A stretch of 45,000 nucleotides of DNA, taken from contig NZ_AMZQ01000020.1 in the NCBI RefSeq assembly GCF_000313615.1, positions 1 to 45,000 of the forward strand, in the 5' to 3' direction. How positions within the stretch are numbered: the first letter of the stretch is position 1; each line of letters opens with the position of its first letter. The translations under genes and the position numbers were made by a program. This document shows positions 33,186 to 44,192 of the stretch, in pieces. The stretch is from Campylobacter showae CSUNSWCD. Its GTDB lineage: Bacteria; Campylobacterota; Campylobacteria; Campylobacterales; Campylobacteraceae. The notes below the pieces were generated by a model. The model searched no databases. It worked only from the letters and a program-made list of their open reading frames with translations, and was not told the DNA's origin.

Positions 33186-33843
33186 AATCCCACCGCCAAG
33201 CGGAGTTTTTATCCGCGCTTTGCCAGGAGCATTTTTGCTTCGGATCAAAATTTTGAAGGAATTTAACGAGCAAATTTTCATCCGTTTTGCCGCTAATTTC
33301 GCCTTGCGATAGGCTCAAATTTTCGCCATCACTAACTAGCAAACAAACCATACAAGAGGGCGCAGACTCGTCAAAATACTCCTGCGAAATGCTCTCGTGA
33401 TAGGCCAAAACCAGAGCGTTTTTGGCTCCGCTTTTTAGCATCAAATGCGCCTGCACTAAAGCGTACTCTAGCGGCGCGTATGCCGAAACGGCGGAGATTT
33501 CGCTGCGATTTTTAAAATTTATCGCTAAAAGCGAGGAAAGTGCGTTATGAACCGAGAGCGAAAACGAGGTCGGCGAGATGAGTTCGCCGTGAGCTAGCGT
33601 GTTTTGCAGCTCAAAACAGCGATTTATCTCCCCTTCGTACGAACTAAACACGATAGGCATATCAAGCGGCGCGATGTTTTTGGTTAGATCAAAGGCGCAC
33701 TTTGCCGCGCGGCTAAGCCTGCGGCGCTCAAGCGGGGGCACGTGCGAGACGTCAAGCTCTCTCTCGTATGCCGCCAGCTTCGCGTCCTGCGCGCCGTTAA
33801 AAACAACTGCGTCAAAAAAATCGAGTTTAAAATTTAGCCTCAT
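33163..33843 (-). CDS. Ketosynthase chain-length factor (ApeC-like)
   Basis: A 226-residue ketosynthase-like protein without an active-site cysteine. The nucleophile-elbow position reads SVHNALSSLLAIN, with no Cys, as expected of a chain-length factor. It should pair with the active ketosynthase encoded at 34704-35945 to set polyene length. It is shorter than a full ketosynthase because only the N-terminal half is present, as in the APE CLF family. Starts 15 bases after the first secreted paralogue gene. Confidence 0.8.
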   Translation of the reverse strand: MRLNFKLDFFDAVVFNGAQDAKLAAYERELDVSHVPPLERRRLSRAAKCAFDLTKNIAPLDMPIVFSSYEGEINRCFELQNTLAHGELISPTSFSLSVHNALSSLLAINFKNRSEISAVSAYAPLEYALVQAHLMLKSGAKNALVLAYHESISQEYFDESAPSCMVCLLVSDGENLSLSQGEISGKTDENLLVKFLQNFDPKQKCSWQSADKNSAWRWDYEPSSLV

Positions 33844-33858
33844 TCGCCTCTCTCGCCG

Positions 33859-34278
33859 TTATTTTGCGATATCGCCTTTTAGCGTTACGCCCGCCATCAA
33901 GGCGCCGGCTCCGCACTGAAACTGCGTTTTGGAGTCAAACGCCTTTTTCTTATAGTATCCGGTCAAATTTACCACCTTCGTGCCGCCCTCTTGCACCGCG
34001 CGCTCCTGAAAGGTCTTTACGGCTGACAAAAACGCCCACTGGCACGCCTCTTTGTCGCTTTTGTTAAAGGCGTTGGTTTTTTTGTTTGCCATTAGGCCGC
34101 TTTTGATGATGCCGCCTTTCGTACCAGAGCCGAAGCTTAGCTTGATGTTTGGATCAAGCACCTCTTTTGCCTTTGGCGAGCTTAGCGCCTCCTCGATCGA
34201 AAAACTAAGCACGTCGTCGCGCGCGCTTAAATTTAAAGCCAAGGCGCAGACGCCCGCTAAAACTAATAATTTTTTCAT
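33859..34278 (-). CDS. Secreted protein of unknown function (paralogue A)
   Basis: A 139-residue protein with a signal peptide (about 1-19, ending ALNLSA). The mature part has SFSIEEALSSPKAKEVLDPNIKLSFGSG, a central CQWAFLSAVKTFQERAVQEGGTKVVNL block and a C-terminal FQCGAGALMAGVTLKGDIAK end. The two cysteines probably form a disulfide. It is paralogous to the next gene (34288-34692). Both have the EGGTK-VN block and the GDIAK terminus. The family is not one I can name. The place inside the APE operon suggests an envelope role for polyene assembly or transport. Confidence 0.75.
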   Translation of the reverse strand: MKKLLVLAGVCALALNLSARDDVLSFSIEEALSSPKAKEVLDPNIKLSFGSGTKGGIIKSGLMANKKTNAFNKSDKEACQWAFLSAVKTFQERAVQEGGTKVVNLTGYYKKKAFDSKTQFQCGAGALMAGVTLKGDIAK

Positions 34279-34287
34279 TTTGTTCCT

Positions 34288-34692
34288 TTATTTGGCTATG
34301 TCGCCCTGTAATCTTACCGTAAATTTATTAGTGTATAGGCATTGAAACTCTGTTTTAGAACTAAATTCTTTACCGTATAAAAAACTTACGATATTTACAG
34401 CCTTTGTTCCGCCCTCTCTTTGATTTCGTCTTTGAAAAGCATTGACTGCATCCAGGAAGGCTATTTGGCATTTTTCAACCTTTTCGCCAATATCGCCCCT
34501 TTGCTTTCTGCTAGCCGTAGCTCCGACAACTATCCTCTCGCCGTTATAACCGCTTCCAAATTCAACTTTAACGTTAGGCAAAATATACTTCTTTGCAGCC
34601 TCACTCTCTAGAGCGTCTTTAATGCTTAGATTAAAAATCTCTTCGGCATTTATACTAAAAGCCAACACAATTAAACAAAATATTTTTCTCAT
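34288..34692 (-). CDS. Secreted protein of unknown function (paralogue B)
   Basis: A 134-residue protein with a signal peptide and the same architecture as its neighbour: FNLSIKDALESEAAKKYILPNVKVEFGSG, then CQIAFLDAVNAFQ, an EGGTKAVNIVSFL block, FQCLY and the GDIAK terminus. The start at 34692 was chosen over a GTG six bases upstream because AAGGAAGG sits five bases before the ATG. Its AT content is higher than in the flanking genes. Tandem duplication is the simplest origin. Confidence 0.75.
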   Translation of the reverse strand: MRKIFCLIVLAFSINAEEIFNLSIKDALESEAAKKYILPNVKVEFGSGYNGERIVVGATASRKQRGDIGEKVEKCQIAFLDAVNAFQRRNQREGGTKAVNIVSFLYGKEFSSKTEFQCLYTNKFTVRLQGDIAK

Positions 34693-34703
34693 CTCCACCT
34701 TCC

Positions 34704-35945
34704 TTAAATTCTCTTAAATATCAGCGAGGTATTTACTCCGCCAAAAGCAAAGTTGTTGCTCATAACAAAGTCCGTATCTATCGCGGTTTGCTCGGTCAGA
34801 TAAAAAAGCGGCGCGCAACTAGGATCGACGCTGGTTAAATTTATCGTAGGGAAAAATCTCTTCTCCCGCATCATCATCACGCTAAATATCGCCTCCAAAC
34901 CGCCACAAGCTCCCAGAGTGTGGCCGAGGTAGCTTTTTAGCGAGCTGATAGCGATCTTGTCTCCGAAAAGCTCGTTTGTAGCGATACTCTCGGCGATATC
35001 GCCATGCTTAGTCGCCGTGGCGTGTGCGTTTATGTAACCGATCTTTTCTGGCGTTAAATTTGCGTCTTTTAAAGCTAAAACCATTGCGCCTTTCATTGTC
35101 GCGCTTTGCGGACGCGTGACGTGCGAACCGTCGCAGTTTGAGCCAAAGCCTACGACCTCGGCGTAAATTTTAGCCCCTCGCTTTACGGCGCTCTCTTCGC
35201 TCTCTAGTAAAAGTATCCCGGCACCCTCGCCTAGCACTAGCCCGTCGCGCCCCTCGTCAAACGGAGTCGGCGAAATTTCAGGCGAGCCGTTTTTCACGCT
35301 AGTGGCGTAGAGCATGTCAAACACATATGCCTCGCTCGGGCACAGCTCCTCTGCCCCGCCTGCTAGCATCATGTCGATCTTACCGCTTTTGATGCTTTCA
35401 TAAGCGTATCCGATCGCATGCGAGCCGCTCGTACACGCCGATGATGTCGGGATGATGCGCCCTTTTAGCGAATAAAAAAGAGCGATATTTGCCGCCGTGG
35501 TGTGAGGCATCATCTTGATGTAGGTGTTGGCGTTACACTCGTTTTCGCCGCGCTCTAGCAGCTTTGCCATCGCTAGTATCGACTCGGTGCTACCCGTGGA
35601 CGAACCGCATGCGACGCCTAGTCTGCCCTCTTGCACGCCAGGATCGAGGCTCACGGCGTCTAAATTTTCACCATGCATAAGTCCTGCGTCTCTTAGCGCC
35701 AGCCCCGCCGCCTCTACGCTGTACATCGAGACAGTGCCCAGGCTTCTTAGCTGCTTGCGGTCCCACGAGCCGGGACACTCGTAGCCATCTATGGGTGCAG
35801 CCAGGCGGGTATTTAGATCGGCGTATCTATCCCACTGAGGCATGTATCTCACGGCGTTTCGACCGAGCTCAAATTTAGCCCTTATCTCATCCCAGCTCTT
35901 GCCAAAGGCGCTCACCATGCCCATACCCGTTATAAAAACTCGCAT
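34704..35945 (-). CDS. Beta-ketoacyl-ACP synthase (ApeO-like)
   Basis: A 413-residue active ketosynthase. The catalytic triad is Cys171 in SSACTSGS, His308 in NAHATATKHGD and His342 in LGHTLGACG. It should extend the polyene with malonyl-ACP, together with the Cys-less partner at 33163-33843. The start at 35945 (over a TTG six bases upstream) overlaps the reductase stop as TGATG and has GGAGG nine bases in front. Confidence 0.92.
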   Translation of the reverse strand: MRVFITGMGMVSAFGKSWDEIRAKFELGRNAVRYMPQWDRYADLNTRLAAPIDGYECPGSWDRKQLRSLGTVSMYSVEAAGLALRDAGLMHGENLDAVSLDPGVQEGRLGVACGSSTGSTESILAMAKLLERGENECNANTYIKMMPHTTAANIALFYSLKGRIIPTSSACTSGSHAIGYAYESIKSGKIDMMLAGGAEELCPSEAYVFDMLYATSVKNGSPEISPTPFDEGRDGLVLGEGAGILLLESEESAVKRGAKIYAEVVGFGSNCDGSHVTRPQSATMKGAMVLALKDANLTPEKIGYINAHATATKHGDIAESIATNELFGDKIAISSLKSYLGHTLGACGGLEAIFSVMMMREKRFFPTINLTSVDPSCAPLFYLTEQTAIDTDFVMSNNFAFGGVNTSLIFKRI

Positions 35946-36658
35946 CAGCAAAGCCCTCCGTTTACGCCGATAACCTGCCTCGTTATATAGGCTGCGCCCT
36001 CGCTTAGTAAAAACTCGACCAAGGGCGCGACCTCGTCTGCTTTGCCCGCTCTTTTAGCAGGTATGGCCTTTAAAATCTCCTCGATCGGCAAGCCGCCGTC
36101 CGTCATATTAGTCTCGATGAGTCCGGGGGCGATGCAGTTTACGGTGATGTTTCGCGAGGCAAGCTCGACTGCGAGGGACTTTGCTGCGCCGATGAGGCCA
36201 GCCTTGCTAGCTGCGTAGTTGCTCTGTCCGCGGTTGCCGACGACGCCTGAAACCGAGCTCATGACGACGATACGAGCCGGCTTTTTGGCGCGGATCATAG
36301 GCATGAGAGCAGGCTTTAGGACATTATAAAAGCTGTTTAAATTCGTATCAATAACGCTAAACCAATCCTCATCCTCGATGCCAACAAAGGTATTATCGCG
36401 CGTGATGCCGGCGTTTAGCACTACCGCGTAATAAGCTCCGTTTGCCTCTATATCGGCCTCGATCGCCGCCTTTGCCGCCTGCGTATCCGCGACGTCAAAT
36501 TTTAAAGCAATCAAATTTAACTCGTTTTGTAAATTTAATAGCCGCTCGCTCGCGCTTTTACCGTGCAGCACGACCTCGTATCCAGCCGCTACCAGCCGTC
36601 TAGCTACCGCTTCGCCGATGCCGCGACTTGAGCCCGTTATCAGCACTCTTTTACTCAT
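35945..36658 (-). CDS. 3-ketoacyl-ACP reductase (ApeQ-like, FabG family)
   Basis: A 237-residue short-chain dehydrogenase. It has the NAD(P)-binding GSSRGIGEA (9-17), NAGITRD (82-88), the catalytic Ser137, Tyr148 and Lys152 (YAASK), and a C-terminal GVNGG. It should reduce the beta-keto group in each polyene extension cycle. Overlaps the dehydratase gene by 8 bases. Confidence 0.92.
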   Translation of the reverse strand: MSKRVLITGSSRGIGEAVARRLVAAGYEVVLHGKSASERLLNLQNELNLIALKFDVADTQAAKAAIEADIEANGAYYAVVLNAGITRDNTFVGIEDEDWFSVIDTNLNSFYNVLKPALMPMIRAKKPARIVVMSSVSGVVGNRGQSNYAASKAGLIGAAKSLAVELASRNITVNCIAPGLIETNMTDGGLPIEEILKAIPAKRAGKADEVAPLVEFLLSEGAAYITRQVIGVNGGLC

Positions 36659-37091
36659 CTAGTATCCTTTTTACGTATTCCTCGTCCGGGCTTAGCACGT
36701 TTAGTGTCGCGCGCGCCCCAAGCTCGCCGTTTACATAAAGCTCACAGTCGTAAACACCAAAACCGCTTGCGTCTTGTATCGAGCAGGCCGCCTCGATGAC
36801 GACCTCGTCTCCAGCCGCTAAAAACGGCTTAAATATCTCAAATTTTCTACTGCCCAGCAAAAAACCCAGTCCAAATTTCATCCCCTTTAGCTCGCGCATC
36901 TTTGAGTCGTAGATACCCAGCGACTGAGCCATCATCTCGACGGTTTTATGCATGGCGAATTTGCCGCCAAATAGAAATTTATTATCCTCTTTTATAACGC
37001 TTTTGGTTTTTATGCGTCCATCTTCAAATTTAAGCACCTCGTCGATAAAAATGATCGCCGTGCCGTGCGGGAGATAATCTCCAAGACTCAT
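36651..37091 (-). CDS. 3-hydroxyacyl-ACP dehydratase (ApeP-like)
   Basis: A 146-residue hotdog protein with YLPHGTAIIFIDEVL (6-20) and MHKTVEMMAQSLG (47-59). His48 and Glu52 are candidate active-site residues. In APE systems such a protein pairs with a second hotdog (ApeI); here the ApeI-like domain is fused to the ligase at 29751-31415. Overlaps the upstream ketosynthase gene by ATGA. Confidence 0.85.
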   Translation of the reverse strand: MSLGDYLPHGTAIIFIDEVLKFEDGRIKTKSVIKEDNKFLFGGKFAMHKTVEMMAQSLGIYDSKMRELKGMKFGLGFLLGSRKFEIFKPFLAAGDEVVIEAACSIQDASGFGVYDCELYVNGELGARATLNVLSPDEEYVKRILDE

Positions 37092-38254
37092 TTCGCCCTC
37101 CCAAATACGATCGCCGCGTTATCGCCGCCAAATGCAAACGACAGCGACATAGCTGAATTTACGACCGCTCTTTGGCCAAATTTCACCAAATTTACCCCCT
37201 CTATCTCATCATCGTAAACGCCGTCATATACGTGCGGCGGCAGTGCGGTTTCGCCCTTAGCGCAAAGCATAGCGCAAAGCGCGCTCTCGATAGCTCCTGC
37301 GGCTCCTAGCGTGTGGCCTATTAGAGGCTTAACGGAGCTCGCAAAAACGCTCGGCATGAGCGAATGCACGATCTTTGCCTCGATTTTATCGTTTGCCTGC
37401 GTGCCGGTACCGTGCAAATTTATATAATCCACGCTGCTTAAATTTGCCACCTGCAGCGCCTTTTGCACGCACTGAGTTTGCATCTGTCCGCTAAAATCAG
37501 GCTGCGTCATATGAAACGCGTCGCAGTTTGAGTGCTCGCCTGCGATAACTACGCTTGAGATTTCATCTCTGCTCGCCACGAAAAACGCCGCACCTTCGCC
37601 GATATTTATGCCGTCGCGATTTTTAGAAAACGGATTGGTCTCGCGCGCGCTTAGGATGCCTAGGCTATCAAAGCCGTTTATTGTTAGCGTATTTAAGCTG
37701 TCCACGCCGCCACAGATCACCGCGTCGCAGACGCCAGACTCCAGCAGCCTTTTTGCCGTTATTATCGCCTTGACTCCCGAGGTACAGGCGGTCGAGACGG
37801 AAAACGCAACCGAGCTAAGCCCGTAAAAATCGGCGATAAATTCGGACGGATTGGCTAGAGAGTTGCGACTGACGCCGAATTTTGATGCATCAAAAAATCC
37901 CGTCGCGGCAAAATCTTTAAACGTTTCGTAGTTTTCCTCCACGCCGCTAGTAGTCGTACCTACCACTACGCCGACTCGGTTTTTGCCGTATTTTTTGATG
38001 GCGTCTAGCACCTCTTTATCTATCTGCAAAAGCGCACTTAAAACTAGAGCGTTCGTGCGCGTTTGCAGGTGTTTTGGCGTATTTTGGCTAAATTTAGCCA
38101 GCTGCGCGCCGACTTTGCCGAGGATAAAGCATTTATCCGCCCTAAAGCCTTTGCAAAAGTTCAAAAATCTCTTCTCGCCGCATAAATTTGCAAAATTTTC
38201 CTCTGCGTCGGCTCCGGCTGCGCTGATGATGGCGGGCTTGCTAACGTATATCAA
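37088..38254 (-). CDS. Beta-ketoacyl-ACP synthase (ApeR-like)
   Basis: A 388-residue ketosynthase with Cys157 in STACTSGV, His281 in LHGTGTQAND and His314 in IGHTLGAAG. The triad is intact. As a free-standing ketosynthase at the upstream end of the cluster, it may start the chain from the aryl thioester. Its start overlaps the lipoprotein gene by 14 bases. Confidence 0.9.
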   Translation of the reverse strand: MIYVSKPAIISAAGADAEENFANLCGEKRFLNFCKGFRADKCFILGKVGAQLAKFSQNTPKHLQTRTNALVLSALLQIDKEVLDAIKKYGKNRVGVVVGTTTSGVEENYETFKDFAATGFFDASKFGVSRNSLANPSEFIADFYGLSSVAFSVSTACTSGVKAIITAKRLLESGVCDAVICGGVDSLNTLTINGFDSLGILSARETNPFSKNRDGINIGEGAAFFVASRDEISSVVIAGEHSNCDAFHMTQPDFSGQMQTQCVQKALQVANLSSVDYINLHGTGTQANDKIEAKIVHSLMPSVFASSVKPLIGHTLGAAGAIESALCAMLCAKGETALPPHVYDGVYDDEIEGVNLVKFGQRAVVNSAMSLSFAFGGDNAAIVFGRAK

Positions 38255-38636
38255 GAGATCTTACCTTAAAATTTTCGTTATTTACTACTATGACGGCCTC
38301 TTTTTGATTTGATTTTATGGCGCCTAGAATCTTTACAAAAAGCTCGTTGTAGGCGCTATTTGGCGGCAAAAAACCGACAGCCTCAAATTCGCCGTTTGGT
38401 CTTAAAACTCGCCTAGCTAACGGGGTTCCCATAGAGTTTATCATCGTAAAATAATAATCCTCTTTTTCGTGTGAAATATAGAGTAAATTTGAGCCGCTTT
38501 GCGAAGTCACTTCAAATTCGCGTTTATCAAAATTTACGATCTGCGGAACGTCAAATTTTGCCTTCGCCGCGCATCCGCTAAGCACAAACGTCGCCATAAA
38601 AACAGATAAAAAATTTAAAACTTTTTTAAATTTCAC
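38241..38636 (-). CDS. Lipoprotein at the head of the APE operon (DUF3261-like)
   Basis: A 131-residue lipoprotein starting with GTG. The signal peptide ends in the lipobox LSGC (Cys22). The mature part is beta-rich. DUF3261-type lipoproteins are common in APE clusters. The start is supported by its signal peptide and by a TATAAT 48 bases upstream on the minus strand; the ribosome-binding site is weak. Confidence 0.75.
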   Translation of the reverse strand: MKFKKVLNFLSVFMATFVLSGCAAKAKFDVPQIVNFDKREFEVTSQSGSNLLYISHEKEDYYFTMINSMGTPLARRVLRPNGEFEAVGFLPPNSAYNELFVKILGAIKSNQKEAVIVVNNENFKVRSLDIR

Positions 38637-38993
38637 CCTTTGGTCGCCTTATTAAATTTCACCTATTTTAGAATAATGTGCAGATTATATCTTTTTAACC
38701 TTTAAAAACAACGCATAGCGCATAAATTGGCATCTAAAAATATGTTTTTAACTAAAATTGTTTGATTTTTACTTATAAATTTCTATCTAATTTTACTAGA
38801 AAGGGTTTATAAATATGCATTTTGTTATACGCAAAAGTCCAATCCGTAGTTTTTGCAATTATTAAATATAAAATATATTCATATTGGCTACGCGCGCATA
38901 AAAGCATTTAACTTTACTTCTTTAAATTTAGATTGATCGATTAATTCTAAGATATTTTATGTAGTTTTATCTGTATGGTTAGCGCAAGAATAT
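38637..38993. other. Intergenic region between the APE operon and the ComEA-like gene
   Basis: AT-rich, about 360 bases without a plausible coding frame. It holds the APE promoter near its left end (TATAAT at 38684-38689, minus). Nothing else can be recognised apart from the hairpin at 38994-39037 just beyond it. Confidence 0.4.
38684..38689 (-). promoter_or_regulatory. Putative -10 element of the APE operon
   Basis: A consensus TATAAT on the minus strand, preceded by T-rich sequence (GTTTTTAAAGG) and giving a leader of about 40 bases. It is the only strong promoter-like site upstream of the 17-gene run. Confidence 0.6.
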
Positions 38994-39037
38994 CGCATAA
39001 ATCCTTTATAGTTATTTGCTAAAAAAGGATTTATGCG
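38994..39037 (-). terminator. 14-bp hairpin downstream of the ComEA-like gene
   Basis: A perfect 14-bp inverted repeat (CGCATAAATCCTTT at 38994-39007, AAAGGATTTATGCG at 39024-39037) with a 16-base loop. It starts 40 bases after the ComEA-like stop (39078). There is no clear T run on either strand, so it is a weak or factor-assisted terminator. Confidence 0.45.
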
Positions 39038-39077
39038 GTTTGATTTATAAGACTAAAATTAAACAGGATAAATAATA

Positions 39078-39656
39078 TTATTCTGATTTTTTCTTTGTTG
39101 ATTTTTTGGCTTCGACTTCCTTGCCCACACTTTCTTCAACTTTTTTCTTTGAAGATTTTGCCTTAGTCTTAACATCATCGATGTCTTTTTCTATTTTATC
39201 TTCGCTAGATTTTGCTTTATTTTTGATGCTTTTAGAAGCCTTTTCCTCTATGTCGGTTTTAGCCTTATCCGCATCTTTTGCGGGCGTAGCTACCTTGTCT
39301 TCTATATCTTTTGTTTTTTTAGAGACTTCTTTTTTGCCATGCTTTACTTTATCAGTCATATCATTGACCTCTTTTGCCTTTTTCGATACTTTATCGCTTG
39401 CGGGTACTACGCTTGTACCGCTCGTAGATATCTCGCCTTTTAAATTTTCAAAAGTCTTATCGCCGATACCGTTTACGTTTTTAATATCCTCTATGCTCTC
39501 AAATTTATTTGTTTTTCTATATTCAATAATGGCATCGGCTTTCGCTGCACCAATGCCGTTTAAGCTCATAAGCTCTTCTTTTGTGGCTGTGTTTAAATTT
39601 ATAGCTGCGAATACCATTGAGGCGCATGCCAACATTGAAAATACGAATTTGTTCAT
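39078..39656 (-). CDS. ComEA-like helix-hairpin-helix DNA-binding protein with Lys-rich tail
   Basis: A 192-residue secreted protein. A signal peptide (about 1-17, ending VFA) precedes two HhH motifs (NLNTATKEELMSLNGIGAAK and DIKNVNGIGDKTFENLKG, about 20-73) typical of ComEA, the periplasmic DNA receptor for natural transformation. The last 110 residues are a charged, Lys/Ser/Asp-rich coil not found in standard ComEA. It has an AAGGAAAA ribosome-binding site and an extended -10 (TGCTAGAAT at 39686-39694, minus). Confidence 0.85.
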   Translation of the reverse strand: MNKFVFSMLACASMVFAAINLNTATKEELMSLNGIGAAKADAIIEYRKTNKFESIEDIKNVNGIGDKTFENLKGEISTSGTSVVPASDKVSKKAKEVNDMTDKVKHGKKEVSKKTKDIEDKVATPAKDADKAKTDIEEKASKSIKNKAKSSEDKIEKDIDDVKTKAKSSKKKVEESVGKEVEAKKSTKKKSE

Positions 39657-39685
39657 TGTTTTTCCTTTTTAAAAAATTATTTCAC

Positions 39686-39694
39686 ATTCTAGCA
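39686..39694 (-). promoter_or_regulatory. Extended -10 element of the ComEA-like gene
   Basis: TGCTAGAAT on the minus strand, with the TG spaced one base from the hexamer, 30 bases before the start codon. Confidence 0.45.
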
Positions 39695-40336
39695 AAAAAT
39701 AATTATAAGATTATTAAAAAATATTATTAATATAAACCAGTGCTGCAAATGTATTTAAGCAAATCAACTTCTAAATGAAAGTCAAAAAAAGCTTAATATT
39801 AGTGTAACTAAGGGCCACAAAAAACGCAGTGTGGGCAAAACACATTTTAATCTCACCATTTTCCCCTAAAAATACTTGAATAAGCTTGAGTATATTTTAA
39901 GACACCTGTCTCAAATTCTACTTTACTCTTTGGCTAGGCGCGATTTATAGTACAAATGAACTGAGGTATCAAGATTATTGTACTAGTTTACGTAAATCAA
40001 ACCAACCAAACCGCATATAGTAGCCCTTGCTATCCTTGTGCAAAATTAAAAGCTTTATTGACTAGGCACCTAACAGCATTCTACTTTTTTGATTAACTCA
40101 TTTCCCTGCGCCAGTTTAACCACTGTAGAAACAGAAAAAACCTTAGTAAGATTATTTAAAAACATAGTCTCATTACAAGCAATAAAGTTGCTTGAATTTA
40201 TTCATTAAGTAAAACACAAATTTCTAAAACCAAAAGCAAAGCTACAAAAACAGACAACATATTACAAGAGTAACTGTAAAAATGGATTAAAAAAGGAATT
40301 AAAGCGAAGTTTAAATAGAAAAAGAATAAAAACAAA
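39695..40336. other. Long AT-rich stretch between the ComEA-like gene and the rRNA operon
   Basis: About 640 bases with no coding frame of note. Parts on the minus strand look like fragments of decayed coding sequence (short runs free of stops), but none can be matched to a family. T-rich sequence just after the 5S gene (about 40302-40336) could stop rRNA transcription. Confidence 0.35.
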
Positions 40337-40455
40337 GCCCGCAACGACCTACTTTCCCGACATCCCAGTAAGGGAGAGTATCATCAGCCAGGACGAGCTT
40401 AGCTTCTTGGTTCGAGATGGAGCAAGGCGTTTCCTCGTCTGTATAGTCACGGGCA
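40337..40455 (-). rRNA. rrf: 5S ribosomal RNA
   Basis: About 119 bases. The 5' end TGCCCGTGAC pairs with the 3' end GTTGCGGGC, and the internal CGAACTCAG-type and GATGATACTC loop segments are typical of epsilonproteobacterial 5S RNA. Boundaries are accurate to a few bases. Confidence 0.93.
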
Positions 40456-40593
40456 GTGTTAAAGAAATAAACTATATTAATTTACTTCTTTAACACTGCT
40501 ATTTAATTGTTAAAAGTCAAATCTCATTTTAACTAAAACAAGATCTTGATAGGGTATAGATCAGATATTTTATTTCGGATTTTCGAAGTAAAA

Positions 40594-40617
40594 TTACCCT
40601 TAACAAGGAAGTGATGC
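40594..40617 (-). other. 3' arm of the pre-23S processing stem
   Basis: Pairs with 43558-43581 over 24 bases with one mismatch, bringing the ends of the 23S RNA together as an RNase III substrate. Confidence 0.75.
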
Positions 40618-40626
40618 TTATTAAAA

Positions 40627-43527
<2,901 letters not shown>

Positions 43528-43909
43528 CTTTTATTAGTATATAATATATTCTAATTCGCATCACTTCCTTGTTAAAGGTAACTATTAAATTTAAGATTTC
43601 ATAACGAAGACTCAAATTTAAGATCTATTACGAAATTTAAATCTCTTACTTTTAAGACGGAAAGCATTGACTAATATCTAGGTAAGTTTTAAATCCTATG
43701 ATATCTTGTGACGTCAAACTTCTGCATTAAGCAAATAAGCAAGATCTTTAAATCTTTAACAAGTCCTGTAAAATTGTTTTATTTATTAAAACTTGATTGT
43801 GACTTTTAACAATAATAAACTAAATAACGTTTAGACTTAAAGTCTAATTAGAAAGCTTAGGTAAAAAGTTCTCTAATTAAACTTTGTATGCTTTATGTTA
43901 AACTAATCA
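43528..43909 (-). other. Spacer between 23S and tRNA-Ala genes
   Basis: About 380 bases of AT-rich transcribed spacer containing the 5' arm of the pre-23S stem at 43558-43581. I see no gene in it. Confidence 0.7.
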
Positions 43910-43985
43910 TGGTGGAGAATAGCGGGATCGAACCGCTGACCTCCTGCGTGCAAAGCAGGCGCTCTCCCAGCTGAGCTAATTCCCC
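43910..43985 (-). tRNA. tRNA-Ala (anticodon TGC)
   Basis: A 76-base cloverleaf with 5' GGGGAAT, anticodon loop TTTGCAC, a GGTTCGATCCC T-arm and a genome-encoded CCA. Lies between 23S and tRNA-Ile, as usual. Confidence 0.97.
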
Positions 43986-43997
43986 AATTAAATTCTC

Positions 43998-44074
43998 TGG
44001 TGGGCCTAACAAGACTTGAACTTGTGACCTCACCCTTATCAGGGGTGCACTCTAACCAGCTGAGCTATAGGCCC
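43998..44074 (-). tRNA. tRNA-Ile (anticodon GAT)
   Basis: A 77-base cloverleaf: acceptor GGGCCTA with TAGGCCC, anticodon loop CTGATAA, T-loop AGTTCAAGTCT, encoded CCA. First tRNA after 16S in the operon. Confidence 0.97.
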
Positions 44075-44192
44075 CTATAGGTTTGCGTCAATCTTTCAAA
44101 ACTAAACAAGGTCGATTGAGTAGATTATCTATAGCGATAACCTAAATTTTCCTTTGACGAATATCTTGTGAGAGAATATTCGTTGTACTCTA

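Noticed and set aside
39895-39915. Possible insertion-sequence remnant with GACA/TGTC dyad
   Set aside because: The dyad is only four bases per arm, and no transposase-like frame surrounds it.
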